DNA of 64,000 nucleotides, taken from the NCBI GenBank assembly GCA_963819475.1, contig CAWFWE010000001.1, forward strand, positions 310,001-374,000. Reading direction: 5' to 3'. Made by a program: the position numbers and the translations under genes. Shown piece after piece: positions 25,194-34,342 of the stretch (the first letter of the stretch is position 1; each line of letters begins with the position of its first letter). The notes under the pieces are model-generated. The model saw nothing but the letters and a program-made list of their open reading frames with translations. It made no database searches and had not been told where the DNA came from. This stretch comes from DASUAS01 sp963819475. Its GTDB lineage: Bacteria; Actinomycetota; Acidimicrobiia; IMCC26256; DASPTH01.

Positions 25194-27566
25194 ATGGTGG
25201 AGGTCGGAGCCCGGGCCGTCGGCGCGAGTGTTCTTCGAGTCGAGGATCCGCGCATCCTTACCGGGCGGGGTCGCTACATCGACGACATCACGCTCCCGGG
25301 CATGCTGCATGCGGCGTTCAAGCGCAGCACCGTGCCGCACGGCCGATTGCTGTCGGTCGACGTGGCGGCGGCGCGGGAGCTCCCCGGTGTCGTCGCCGTC
25401 TACACCGGCGAAGACCTCACCCGGCTCACCCACGCCGCGGCGCCCGGCGCCGCGATCGGCATGCACCTGATGCCCGGGCTCCACGCGCCGGCGGTGTACG
25501 CCCTCGCCACCGACAAGGTGCGGTACGTCGGCGATCCGATTGCGCTCGTCGTGGCCGACGACCGCTACATCGCCGAGGACGCGCTCGAGCTGATCGAGGA
25601 GGACATCGACTGGCTCGACCCGGTGGTCAGCTACGACGACGCCCTCGACGACTCGAAGCCACCGCTGTTCGACGAGCTCGACGACAACGTCGCGTTCCGG
25701 GGCGAGATGACGGTGGGCGACGTCGACGGCGCGTTCGCCAAGGCCGACCGCGTGGTGCAGGCGAGCATCTGGGTGCACCGCCATCAGCCCGTCCCCATGG
25801 AGACCCGCGGTCTCATCGCGTCGTACGACCGCGCCGCCGAGTACCTGACCCTCCACGCGTCGACCCAGTCACCGCACATGCTCCGGATGCTCCTCCCCGG
25901 CCAGATCGACGTGCCCATGGAGAAGATCCGCGTCCTCGCCGACGACGTCGGGGGCGGGTTCGGCCTGAAGAACGGGGTGCAGCGCGACGAGGTCGCCGTG
26001 ATCGCGGCGTCGATCGACCTCGGCCGCCCGGTCAAGTGGATCGAGGATCGGCTCGAGCACCTCGCCGTGGGCGGCCAGGCGCGCGAGGAAGGTGCCGACA
26101 TCGAGGCCGCGGTCACCGCCGACGGCGTGCTGCTCGGCGTGCGCATGGACGCCAAGCTCAACCTGGGCGCCTACGGATGCGACCCGTTCAACGGTGCGAT
26201 CTTCGTCGGCTCCCTCAGCGGCGCGTTCCAGGGCCCGACCCGCATCGAGGGCATCGCCGCGCAGCACCTCGCGGTGTTCAGCAACAAGGCGACCTACGTG
26301 TCGTACCGAGGCCCGTGGGCGACCGGTGACTTCCTCCGCGAGCGCCTCCTCGACACCATCGCGCGGGAGCTCGACCTCGACCCGCTCGACGTCCGTCGCC
26401 GCAACTACGTCCAGCGGGACGAGCCGCCGCTCGCCATGCTCACCGGTCAGCCGTTCCTCGCCGTGACCACGCAGGAGCAGCTCGAGGAGGCGGCGCGCAT
26501 CGTCGACTGGGCGGGCTTCCGGCAACGCCAGGCCGACGCCCGCCGCGAAGGCCGGTACCTGGGCATCGGCATCGCCGCGTACCTGGAAGCAGCGCCGGGG
26601 CCGAGGGCTCCCGGCCAGGAAGACATGGGCGCGATGATCATGGGCAAGGAGGCCACCCATGTCTCCCTGGAGGACGACGGCAGCGTCCGCATCGTCACCC
26701 GCCAGCAGCCCCACGGGCAGGGCCACGAGACGACGCTGACGCAGGTCGCGGTCGACGAGCTCGGTGTCAGGCCCGAAGACGTGAAGGTCATCTTCGGCGA
26801 CACCGACGTGACGCCGTTCGCGCTCGTCGGCACCGGCGGCAGTCGCGCCGCGACGCTGGCGAACGGCGTGGTGCTGCACGCATCGCGCGACCTGCGCGAG
26901 CGGATCCTCGCCCTGGCCGAGGACGTGATGGAGGCCAGCGCTGCCGACCTCGAGATCCACGACGGCGTGATCAGCGTGCAGGGTTCACCCGACGTCCAGC
27001 TGCCGCTGCGCGAGCTGGCCCGCATCGTGGCGGAGGAACCGGCGCGGCTCCCGGAGGGCGCCGACACCGATCTCGCGGTGACCCGGGAGTACGACGGCGG
27101 CCAGAGCGGCTGGTCGGGCGGCGCGCACGTCGCCGAGGTCGAGGTCGACGTCGAGACCGGGCTCGTCAGCATCGACCGCTACGTGGTGGTCGAGGACTGC
27201 GGGCTTCCGGTCAACCCTGCGATCGTGGAGGGCCAGATCCGCGGCGGTGTCGCCCAGGCGATCGGTGCGGTCCTCCTCGAGCACGCGGCGTACGGAGACG
27301 ACGGTCAGTACCTGGCCTCGACGTTCATGGACTACCTGATGCCGACGACCACCAACGTGCCGAACTTCGAGATCCATCACGTCGACACGATCCTCACCGA
27401 TCCGGACGTCAACTTCCGCGGTGTGGGCGAAGGCGGGATGATCGTCGCCCCGGCGTGCCTCACGAACGCGATCGAGGACGCGCTGCAGCCCTTCGGCGTG
27501 CGCGTCCAGGAGCAACATCTCCCGCCGTCGCGGATCCTCGAGCTCATCAAGGTGGTGCCGGCGTGA
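25194..27566 (+). CDS. molybdenum hydroxylase large subunit (xanthine dehydrogenase/CoxL family)
   Basis: 790 residues, the MPT-cytosine-dinucleotide-binding subunit. VGASVLRVEDPRILTGRGRY is the standard N-terminus. ADDVGGGFGLKNGVQRDE is the first MoCo contact, PHGQGHETTLTQVAVDELGV the second, and GVGEGGMIVAPACLTNAIED carries the catalytic Glu. The active-site loop reads TYVSYRGPWATG, not the VAYRCSFR of CO dehydrogenase, so this is not a form I CODH. It is nearer to the actinobacterial aldehyde or aromatic hydroxylases. The gene order here is large, FAD, FeS. It overlaps the next gene by GTGA. Substrate unknown. Confidence 0.9.
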   Translation: MVEVGARAVGASVLRVEDPRILTGRGRYIDDITLPGMLHAAFKRSTVPHGRLLSVDVAAARELPGVVAVYTGEDLTRLTHAAAPGAAIGMHLMPGLHAPAVYALATDKVRYVGDPIALVVADDRYIAEDALELIEEDIDWLDPVVSYDDALDDSKPPLFDELDDNVAFRGEMTVGDVDGAFAKADRVVQASIWVHRHQPVPMETRGLIASYDRAAEYLTLHASTQSPHMLRMLLPGQIDVPMEKIRVLADDVGGGFGLKNGVQRDEVAVIAASIDLGRPVKWIEDRLEHLAVGGQAREEGADIEAAVTADGVLLGVRMDAKLNLGAYGCDPFNGAIFVGSLSGAFQGPTRIEGIAAQHLAVFSNKATYVSYRGPWATGDFLRERLLDTIARELDLDPLDVRRRNYVQRDEPPLAMLTGQPFLAVTTQEQLEEAARIVDWAGFRQRQADARREGRYLGIGIAAYLEAAPGPRAPGQEDMGAMIMGKEATHVSLEDDGSVRIVTRQQPHGQGHETTLTQVAVDELGVRPEDVKVIFGDTDVTPFALVGTGGSRAATLANGVVLHASRDLRERILALAEDVMEASAADLEIHDGVISVQGSPDVQLPLRELARIVAEEPARLPEGADTDLAVTREYDGGQSGWSGGAHVAEVEVDVETGLVSIDRYVVVEDCGLPVNPAIVEGQIRGGVAQAIGAVLLEHAAYGDDGQYLASTFMDYLMPTTTNVPNFEIHHVDTILTDPDVNFRGVGEGGMIVAPACLTNAIEDALQPFGVRVQEQHLPPSRILELIKVVPA

Positions 27567-28438
27567 AGAACGCACCCTTCGAGTACAACGCGCCACGATC
27601 CGTCGACGAGGCGCTCGCGCTCCTCGCCGAGCACGGCGACGAGGCCAAGGTGCTGGCCGGCGGCCAGAGCCTCGTGCCGCTGCTCGCCATGCGCCTGGCC
27701 CGCCCCTCACAGCTCGTCGACATCAACGAGGTCGCCGAGCTCTCGGGCATCCGTCCACTCGACGGCACCGGCGTCGGCTTCGGGACCCTCACACGCGAGC
27801 GCGACGCCGAGCGTTCGAGCCTTGTGGCCGAGCGTCTCCCGGTGCTCGCCGAAGCGCTGCCGCTGATCGGTCACGTGTCGATCCGCAACCGCGGCACCAT
27901 GGGAGGGTCGATCGCCCACGCCGACGCATCGGCCGAGCTCCCCGCGGTTGCCGTCGCCACCGGCGCGGAGATGGTGGTGCGATCCGTGCGCGGCGAGCGG
28001 GTGGTGCCGGCCGACGAGTTCTTCGTCTCCCACTTCACGACGTCGCTCGACGACGACGAGCTGCTCACCGAGGTCCGCATACCATCGGGACCCGCCGGCG
28101 CGGGCTGGGCGTTCCACGAGATCGCCCGGCGGCACGGCGACTTCGCGCTCGTCGGCGTCGCGGCCATGGTCGTGCTCGACGGCGATCGCATCGGGGAGGC
28201 GCGCATCACGCTGATGGGTGTCGCCGACCGCGCCGTGCGCGCCGCCGCGGCCGAGACCGCCCTCGCCGGCCAGACCGTGGACGCCGACACCGTTGCCGCG
28301 GCAGCCAGCGAGGCCACGAAGGACCTCGACCCGGCATCCGACATGCACGGATCGGCCGAGTTCCGCCGACACCTGGCCGGCGTCGCCGTGCGCCGCGCCC
28401 TCACCACCGCGGCAGGCCGCGCAGGAGGATCGTCATGA
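27563..28438 (+). CDS. molybdenum hydroxylase FAD subunit (CoxM type)
   Basis: 291 residues. FAD-binding motifs are VLAGGQSLVPLLAMRLARPS and SIRNRGTMGGSIAHADASAE; the C-terminal domain holds RRHGDFALVGVAAMVVLDGD. This is the medium subunit of the three-part hydroxylase, passing electrons from the 2Fe-2S centres to FAD. The GTG start overlaps the large-subunit stop (GTGA), and its own TGA overlaps the ATG of the small subunit (ATGA), so all three are stoichiometrically coupled. Confidence 0.9.
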   Translation: MKNAPFEYNAPRSVDEALALLAEHGDEAKVLAGGQSLVPLLAMRLARPSQLVDINEVAELSGIRPLDGTGVGFGTLTRERDAERSSLVAERLPVLAEALPLIGHVSIRNRGTMGGSIAHADASAELPAVAVATGAEMVVRSVRGERVVPADEFFVSHFTTSLDDDELLTEVRIPSGPAGAGWAFHEIARRHGDFALVGVAAMVVLDGDRIGEARITLMGVADRAVRAAAAETALAGQTVDADTVAAAASEATKDLDPASDMHGSAEFRRHLAGVAVRRALTTAAGRAGGSS

Positions 28439-28905
28439 CCCAGGAGATCGAGATCGTCGTGAACGGCGAACGCCGCCGCGCCACGGCCGAGGTGCGCGTC
28501 ACGCTCGCCGACTTCCTCCGCGACAAGCTCGGCCTGACCGGCACCCACCTCGGCTGCGAGCACGGGGTGTGCGGCGCGTGCACAGTGATCGTCGACGGTG
28601 CGGCGGTGAGGTCGTGCCTCATGCTCGCGGTCCAGGCACGGGGCAAGGACGTGCTCACCGTGGAGGGTCTCGGCGACCCCGACAACCTGCACCCGTTGCA
28701 GCAGGCGTTGCGCGAGCGCCACGCGTTCCAGTGCGGCTTCTGCACACCGGGCTTCGTCATGACATCGCTCGCACTCTTGCAGGAGAACCCGTCGCCCGAC
28801 GAGGCGGAGATCCGCGAGGTGCTCTCGGGAAACATCTGCCGCTGCACCGGCTACCAGAGCATCGTCGAAGGCGTACTCCTGGCCGCCGAGCGCGGCGCGA
28901 CGTGA
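28435..28905 (+). CDS. molybdenum hydroxylase 2Fe-2S subunit (CoxS type)
   Basis: 156 residues with both clusters: the plant-type site CEHGVCGACTVIVDG near residue 45 with a further Cys, and the helical domain with CGFCTPGFVMT and NICRCTGYQSIVEG. It links molybdenum and FAD in the enzyme encoded by the two preceding genes. The operon ends here. The following 120 bases carry two similar GCGACACTT motifs but no clear terminator. Confidence 0.92.
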   Translation: MTQEIEIVVNGERRRATAEVRVTLADFLRDKLGLTGTHLGCEHGVCGACTVIVDGAAVRSCLMLAVQARGKDVLTVEGLGDPDNLHPLQQALRERHAFQCGFCTPGFVMTSLALLQENPSPDEAEIREVLSGNICRCTGYQSIVEGVLLAAERGAT

Positions 28906-29028
28906 GCGGTCCAGAAATCCGATCAGTGCGCACCTTGCGACACTTCCGCAGCCCCAACGCGACACTTTGACCGCGTTGCGGGCAACGCTTCGCGACCTGC
29001 TGCCCGACGCGGCGGAGTGCACTCAGCT

Positions 29029-29814
29029 CTAGGGTCGTCGTCCCCATGCGGCAACCGTCACGGGCATCATGACGGTGCGCGCGGGGTCCTCGAGTGCGGC
29101 GACGGCCTCCGCGTACTCCGCGACCGTCACGGCGTGGTCTGCGAGAAGCGCCGGCTTCAGCTTTTCCAGTGTCAGGCGGAGGAAGTGCGCGGCGGCGGGG
29201 CTTCCTCCGCGCACCACTGGGCAACGGCCTTCCGCCGCCGCGTCGACCAGTCCGACGGCTGTCACATCGTCGAGGAGACGGCGGCCGTATTCGCAATCGA
29301 CCGGGCAGGTTGCTTCGAGATGCCGCATTGCCTCGCGCGCGACGCGCCGGAGCGCGGGCGGTTCAGCCGCTTCGTACACGGTGACAAAGTCGGGTTCCTC
29401 GTCGAGCAGCACACCACCGGGCCGAAGTGCGGCAACCATCCGTCTCAGTGCTCCTCGCTTGTCGGGAAGCCACTCGGTCAACCAACGCGCATGCACGAGA
29501 TCGAATCCGGTGGGCAGCTCCTCGGCGGTGATGTCGTGTTGCAGCACCTCCAAGGTCGGATACGCAGCGGCCTCGACCTCGAGGAAGTCCGTCTCCAGAT
29601 CGGTTGCGATGACCTTGCCGTCAGGAGCGACGTGCTCCGCGAGCCACAACGCCACCGCGCCGCCACCCGCGCCGATCTCTATGCAACGGCGTCCCGGCCC
29701 GACACCGAGGCGTTGCAGATGCGCGCGGGTCCCTTCGTCGAGCGCGCTTTCCAGACCCGCGAGCCGGATCCGCTCCTCGGTCCAGGCGTGGTCGTAGGCG
29801 TACCCGCCACTCAT
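29029..29814 (-). CDS. class I SAM-dependent methyltransferase
   Basis: 261 residues from ATG 29814 (MSGGYAYDHAWTEERIRLAG). Motif I is RCIEIGAGGGAVALWLAEHV, then KVIATDLETDFLEV and FDLVHARWLTEWLPDKRGAL, and motif III LRPGGVLLDEEPDFVTVY. It resembles actinobacterial secondary-metabolite-type methyltransferases in which the EE-D segment follows the core. Acceptor unknown. It lies alone between the hydroxylase operon and a secreted protein gene. Confidence 0.8.
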   Translation of the reverse strand: MSGGYAYDHAWTEERIRLAGLESALDEGTRAHLQRLGVGPGRRCIEIGAGGGAVALWLAEHVAPDGKVIATDLETDFLEVEAAAYPTLEVLQHDITAEELPTGFDLVHARWLTEWLPDKRGALRRMVAALRPGGVLLDEEPDFVTVYEAAEPPALRRVAREAMRHLEATCPVDCEYGRRLLDDVTAVGLVDAAAEGRCPVVRGGSPAAAHFLRLTLEKLKPALLADHAVTVAEYAEAVAALEDPARTVMMPVTVAAWGRRP

Positions 29815-29997
29815 GCACTGCATCTTGCTCCGCCGGCAGCGACCGTGCGACGGGGAGCGCCAGTGCCTCGTCGCACCCGCGGCGCGGCCGCGTCGACCGC
29901 GGCGGGTCCTACATCCGCCTCCAGCCCGACGATGTCGTGCAGCCGAGCTGGCGACCCGCCTCCCTGACTGATCCTTCTCGGGCGAGGGCGCTCTCTG

Positions 29998-30417
29998 TCA
30001 CCCGGTGAATGTCGGTACCGATGTGACTGGATTCGGTGCTGGCGGCGCGAGGGTGAAGGCCTGTGATCCTGTGAGTGCACCACCGTTACAGCTCACGCTC
30101 AGCAGGAAGCTGTCGACCGGCGTGGACCCAGGAATGACGACCGAACCCTGATCGGGCGCACTGAAAGTACCCAACGCAACCGCGCCTTCGCCGATCTCGC
30201 CAGTCGTCGCGTTGCGGGTTTGGACGACGATGTCATGGGTGCCCGGTGGTGTGGGCTGGCAGCCCGGAGCCACGACGTTGATCGTCGTTCCATTCGCGTC
30301 GACAGTCGCGCTCAGCGTCAGGGGCACCGTGTCGGCGACCGCGGAACTCGCAGTGGCCCCGAGGACCGCGAGTGCCAGGATGCCCACAACCGCAATCGGA
30401 CTCCCGAACCTGCGCAT
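29998..30417 (-). CDS. small secreted protein, unknown
   Basis: 139 residues from ATG 30417; GGGGGGAG lies six bases upstream. Signal peptide: FGSPIAVVGILALAVLGATA with an AVA cleavage site. The mature part is one beta-rich domain of about 100 residues, with a Cys in APGCQPTPPG and another in LSVSCNGG that could form a disulfide, and a Pro-rich tail. It resembles an Ig-like or fibronectin-like extracellular domain. No function can be assigned. Confidence 0.6.
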   Translation of the reverse strand: MRRFGSPIAVVGILALAVLGATASSAVADTVPLTLSATVDANGTTINVVAPGCQPTPPGTHDIVVQTRNATTGEIGEGAVALGTFSAPDQGSVVIPGSTPVDSFLLSVSCNGGALTGSQAFTLAPPAPNPVTSVPTFTG

Positions 30418-30540
30418 CAAGCGCTCCCCCCGTATGGACCACTCTCACGATTGACCTTCTCCGAGACACCGTGACGGGTGGGCTGGGAGAGCAGAGGATA
30501 AGCCCTGAGCCGCTCAGGGCGCGCCATGACTGCTGCGATT

Positions 30541-31062
30541 TCAGGTGGCCCTCGAACCGGCGCGGCGGGGGAGCTTCCAGTTCGGGCGGACGAAGTGGCA
30601 CGTGTATCCGTTGGGGTACCGTTCGAGGTAGTCCTGATGCTCGGGCTCGGCCTCCCAGAAGGGCCCTGCGGCCGTGACCTCGGTGACCACTTTGCCCGGC
30701 CAGAGGCCGGAAGCTTCCACGTCAGCGATGGTGTCTTCGGCGATCGTCCGCTGCTCGTCGGTCGTGTAGAAGATGGCCGAGCGGTAACTGGCGCCGATGT
30801 CGTTACCTTGGCGGTTCTTGGTCGTCGGATCGTGGACCTGGAAGAAGAACTCGAGCAGGTCACGATAGGAGAGCTGCTCGGGATCGAAGTTGATCTCGAT
30901 GGCTTCGGCGTGGTTACCGTGGTCGCGGTAGGTCGCGTTCGGGGTCGCGCCTCCGGTGTAGCCGACCCTGGTCGAGATCACTCCGTGCCGCTTGCGGATG
31001 AGATCCTGCAATCCCCAGAAGCAGCCCCCAGCCAGGATCGCTGTTTCAGGCGGTTTCGTCAT
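30541..31062 (-). CDS. msrA: peptide methionine-S-sulfoxide reductase
   Basis: 173 residues. The catalytic GGCFWGLQD motif is near the N-terminus, followed by GYTGGATPNATYRDHGNHAE, DPTTKNRQGNDIGASYRSAI and the late EPEHQDYLERYPNGYTCHF. It reduces the S-epimer of methionine sulfoxide in proteins. The only nearby Cys besides the nucleophile is in YTCHF, so recycling probably uses that residue or an outside thiol. Monocistronic by position. Confidence 0.95.
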   Translation of the reverse strand: MTKPPETAILAGGCFWGLQDLIRKRHGVISTRVGYTGGATPNATYRDHGNHAEAIEINFDPEQLSYRDLLEFFFQVHDPTTKNRQGNDIGASYRSAIFYTTDEQRTIAEDTIADVEASGLWPGKVVTEVTAAGPFWEAEPEHQDYLERYPNGYTCHFVRPNWKLPRRAGSRAT

Positions 31063-31369
31063 GGCGGTGCTCCTTCGGTCGGGCTGTTGGGCGACGCTCC
31101 CGAACAGTGTGCCTCCAAAAGCTCACCACGGCTCCCCCGCGGCGCCGCGGTCGACCACGTTGCCGAGCCCCTCCGCCTTGGGCGGGAGGCCTCTGGACCT
31201 CTGTCTGATCTGACAACGGAGAGGCTCGGCTGCTCTCAGTATCGGCTTTGCACCCCGCTCGAGCGCGCCCACGCAGGCGATCTTGGTCGAGGCTTTACGA
31301 GATCCGAACCCGGGAGCCCCCGGCAGAAGCCAGGGCGCGTATGTGCGCCAGAGCGGGCAAAATGTGCAT
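31063..31369. other. 307-base gap without a supported gene
   Basis: Between msrA (minus) and the thioesterase (plus). It has GGCCTCTGGACCTCTG-like short repeats and a sequence reminiscent of a tRNA T-loop that does not pair. No ORF with family similarity was seen. It presumably holds both divergent promoters. Confidence 0.4.
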
Positions 31370-31846
31370 ATGTCGTCCGACGACGCGCGGCCCGACGCAT
31401 CACTGGTTCCGTTGAGTGCAACGGGGGTCTTCCGTTGCCTGGAACCGTGTGGTGTACGCGGGGAGTGCAGAAACGGAGTTCTGGCGGCGAGGTTCGACGA
31501 CGACAACTCCGTCTTGTACGAGATCGAGTGTCCGAACGACTACCGGGAGACACCTGGCCTGGCGCATACGTCGTGGACCGCTGGTGTCATGAGCGAGATC
31601 TGCGGTCAATCACCGTTGTGGTTGGGAGTCATCGCCTTCACCGGGACCGTCACGACGCGCTATCAAGCTCCGGTCCCCGTCGGCGAACGGCTGATCGGTC
31701 GGGTGAGCTTCGAGGGTCGCGACGGGCGCAAGATCTTCGTGAACGCAACGCTCACGTCATCAGCGACCAGGACAGAGCTCGCGACAGCGAAGACGATCTT
31801 GATCGCCGCAGAGACGCGCAACCTCGAAGAGCGTGGCATCACATGA
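31370..31846 (+). CDS. hot-dog fold thioesterase, PaaI-like
   Basis: 158 residues from ATG 31370, where conservation begins; the frame is open 29 codons further upstream. GLAHTSWTAGVMSEICGQSP is the central helix of the hot-dog fold and FTGTVTTRYQAPVPVGERLI the long strand pair. The thioesterases of this type cleave CoA esters of aromatic or branched acids. It converges with the P450 gene ending at 31951, so it is not part of that operon. Confidence 0.7.
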   Translation: MSSDDARPDASLVPLSATGVFRCLEPCGVRGECRNGVLAARFDDDNSVLYEIECPNDYRETPGLAHTSWTAGVMSEICGQSPLWLGVIAFTGTVTTRYQAPVPVGERLIGRVSFEGRDGRKIFVNATLTSSATRTELATAKTILIAAETRNLEERGIT

Positions 31847-31950
31847 CGTCGCCCTCGCTGCCGCACTGCCCTCGAGGCTCAGCTCGATTCGACGAGCACG
31901 GCTGAGAGCCACGGCACCGCGCCGCGGGCAGGGGTGAGCTCGGCCATGCG

Positions 31951-33114
31951 TCAGGCGGGGACGGTGAGCGGCATTCGCGTCGGGCCCTGCACGTTGCCCG
32001 AATGCATGTAGGTGACGCCCGACTCGTCGACCTCGTACGCGGGGAAGCTCGCCAGGAACTCCTGCAACGCAATGCGGCTCTCCAGCCGCGCGACCGCCGC
32101 ACCGAGGCACACGTGCGCGCCGTGGCCGAACGCGAGGATGCGCGGATTCGGGCGGAGGATGTCGAAGTCGTCGGGGCGCTCGAACTCGCGAGGATCGCGG
32201 TTTCCCGAGCCGAGCAGCAGCGCCACCTTCGAGTTCGCCGGGATCACCATGCCGCGCACCTCGACGTCGCGCGTGGTCGTGCGCGTCATGTACTGCGTGG
32301 GGCTGGTGAAGCGCAACAGCTCCTCGACGGCCTGCGCCATGAGCTCCGGGGCATCGATGACGGCTCGCCGCTGGTCGGGATGACGACCGAAGAGCCGGAC
32401 GCCGTTGGCGATGAGCTTCGAGGTCGTCTCGTGACCACCCACGATGAGGAGCATGCACATCCCGATGACCTCGGCGTCGGTGAGGGGCTCACCCATGAAC
32501 TCCATGGTCACCAGCAGACTGAGGATGTCGTCGGTGGGAGCAGCACGACGGGCGGCTGCGTAGGCCGCCGCGAGCTGCACGAGCTTGCCCTCGGCCTCCT
32601 TGCTGTCGACGGTCTGGTCGATGCGGTCCTCGGGCCGCGTGAGGTAGTCGTCGGTCCACAGGCGCACATGGTCGTGCTCCTCCTCGGGGATGCCGAGCAT
32701 GACCGAGATCACGGTGGCCGGGAGCAGCGCCGAGAAGTCGCTGACCACGTCGAAGTGCGGGTGGTCGCCGAGCCGCGCGACGAGTGCCGTGGCCCACGTG
32801 CGCACCGTCGGTTCGAGCTCGGCGATCCGCCGCGGCGTGAAGCGCCGCGCGATCACCTTGCGCATGTGGGTGTGGTCGGGCGGGTCCATGTGGATCATGG
32901 ACTTGGAGGCGCCCTGGCCGTCGTCTTCGAGTGCGACCCCCTTGCTCGAGGTGTAGGTCGCCGTGTCGTGCAGCGCGGCGAGCACGTCGTCGAAGCGCGA
33001 CAACGCCCAGAAGTCGAGGCGCTCGTTGTAGTAGACGGGCTCCTCCTCCCGCAGCCATTCGTAGGTGGGGTAGGGATCGCTCTGGAACTGGTGGTCGAAG
33101 GGATTCAACTCCAT
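31951..33114 (-). CDS. cytochrome P450
   Basis: 387 residues, soluble class I type. I-helix: MCMLLIVGGHETTSKLIANG; K-helix: EELLRF; heme loop: AFGHGAHVCLGAAVARLESR with the thiolate Cys. MIHMDPPDHTHMRKVIARRF is the usual C-helix region. Distinct from the P450 at 7484 by its GGHETT helix. It is the last gene of the operon that begins with the acyl-CoA mutase at 41360, and follows the acyl-CoA dehydrogenase pair after 94 bases. It probably hydroxylates an alicyclic or terminal carbon of the operon's substrate. Confidence 0.9.
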   Translation of the reverse strand: MELNPFDHQFQSDPYPTYEWLREEEPVYYNERLDFWALSRFDDVLAALHDTATYTSSKGVALEDDGQGASKSMIHMDPPDHTHMRKVIARRFTPRRIAELEPTVRTWATALVARLGDHPHFDVVSDFSALLPATVISVMLGIPEEEHDHVRLWTDDYLTRPEDRIDQTVDSKEAEGKLVQLAAAYAAARRAAPTDDILSLLVTMEFMGEPLTDAEVIGMCMLLIVGGHETTSKLIANGVRLFGRHPDQRRAVIDAPELMAQAVEELLRFTSPTQYMTRTTTRDVEVRGMVIPANSKVALLLGSGNRDPREFERPDDFDILRPNPRILAFGHGAHVCLGAAVARLESRIALQEFLASFPAYEVDESGVTYMHSGNVQGPTRMPLTVPA

Positions 33115-33208
33115 TGCCTGCTCCGCTCAGTGGACTTCGTCCGTTCCGTGCTCGCTCGTGTAAGCGTGCCCGACGCCGGCACCACTCCGCACGCCCGCGA
33201 CTGCTCGC

Positions 33209-34342
33209 TCAAGCCGGAGGCAGACCCAGGATCCGCGTCGCGATGATGTTCTTCTGGATCTGTGAGGTGCCGCCCATGATGCTCTGCGCCCGGCTGTAGA
33301 GGTACACCTTCAGCCAGGTGTCGTCGGCGTCGAGCACGGGTGAGGGCCCGCCGATCGCGAGCGCGGCGTGCCCGACGGCCTGCTCGACCGTGGTCATGAG
33401 CAGCTTGTCGATCGAGCCGTCGGGGCCGTGCGTGATGCCGTCGAGCCGTTCGGAGAGCCGACGCCGCACGTGCAGGCGCAACATCTCCGACTCGACGTAC
33501 GCGCGCCCGAGGGTCTCGACCTGATCCGGCCGGTACCGGTCGGGATGCGCACGGACCGTGCGCTCGAGCTCCTTCACCAACTTGGTGTAGCGGGCCACGT
33601 ACCCCAGCTCGGTGGGTTCGCGTTCGTGGCTCACCACCGTCATCGCCAGCGCCCACCCCTCACCGGGCTGGCCGATCATGTTGGCGGCCGGGACGCGCGC
33701 ACCGTCGAAGAGCACCTGCCCGAACTCGCTGGTGATCCCGTTGATCATCTTGAGCGGTCGTTGCTCGATGCCCGGCTGGTGCATCGGCACCGCGAACGCC
33801 GAGATCCCCTTGTGCTTCGGGACGTCCGGGTCGGTCCGGGCCAGCAGCAGGCACCAGTCGGCGACGTCGGAGTAGCTGGTCCAGATCTTGTGCCCGTCGA
33901 TGACGTACCCGTCACCGTCGAGGACCGCCCGGGTCCGCAACGACGCGAGATCCGAACCGGCGTCGGGCTCGCTGAACCCCTGGCACCAGCGGTCCCGACC
34001 ACTGATCAACGCGGGCAGGAACCGGTCACAGATCTCGTCGCTGCCGTGCCGGCTGATCCCCTGGATGAGATACCCGAGGCTCGGCTTCGGCGGCGCACCC
34101 GCGGCCGCGAGCTCCTCGTCGACGATCACTTCGTACACCGGCGACAGCCCCTGCCCGCCGTACTCCGCCGGCCACGTCAGCGCGAAGAACCCCGCGTCGA
34201 ACAACGCGCAGTGCCACTCCGCCTGCCGTGCCCAGTACTCGTCATCGGTCGACGACGCCGGCAACCCCGGGTTGTGCTCCGCCAACCAGGCGCGGATCCG
34301 GGCCCGGAACGCGGCTTCCTCGGGCGCGTCGTCAAAGTCCAC
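33209..34342 (-). CDS. acyl-CoA dehydrogenase, FadE type (subunit 1 of a pair)
   Basis: 377 residues from GTG 34342, just upstream of the neighbour's stop. ALTWPAEYGGQGLSPVYEVI, CQGFSEPDAGSDLASLRTRA (FAD/substrate loop) and DGHKIWTSYSDVADWCLLLA are clear. The C-terminus has SIMGGTSQIQKNIIATRILG: Gly precedes GTSQI where single-gene enzymes have Glu. This is the form seen in heteromeric FadE pairs of steroid catabolism, as I recall. It overlaps the next upstream gene by 11 bases; the two probably form an alpha2beta2 enzyme introducing a double bond into a bulky acyl-CoA. Confidence 0.88.
   Translation of the reverse strand: MDFDDAPEEAAFRARIRAWLAEHNPGLPASSTDDEYWARQAEWHCALFDAGFFALTWPAEYGGQGLSPVYEVIVDEELAAAGAPPKPSLGYLIQGISRHGSDEICDRFLPALISGRDRWCQGFSEPDAGSDLASLRTRAVLDGDGYVIDGHKIWTSYSDVADWCLLLARTDPDVPKHKGISAFAVPMHQPGIEQRPLKMINGITSEFGQVLFDGARVPAANMIGQPGEGWALAMTVVSHEREPTELGYVARYTKLVKELERTVRAHPDRYRPDQVETLGRAYVESEMLRLHVRRRLSERLDGITHGPDGSIDKLLMTTVEQAVGHAALAIGGPSPVLDADDTWLKVYLYSRAQSIMGGTSQIQKNIIATRILGLPPA

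Noticed and set aside
25194..27566. large subunit as form I CO dehydrogenase
   Set aside because: The active-site loop is SYRGPW, not AYRCSFR.
31290..31345. tRNA gene suggested by a GGTTCGGAT-like motif on the minus strand
   Set aside because: T-stem and acceptor stem bases do not pair; no anticodon arm.
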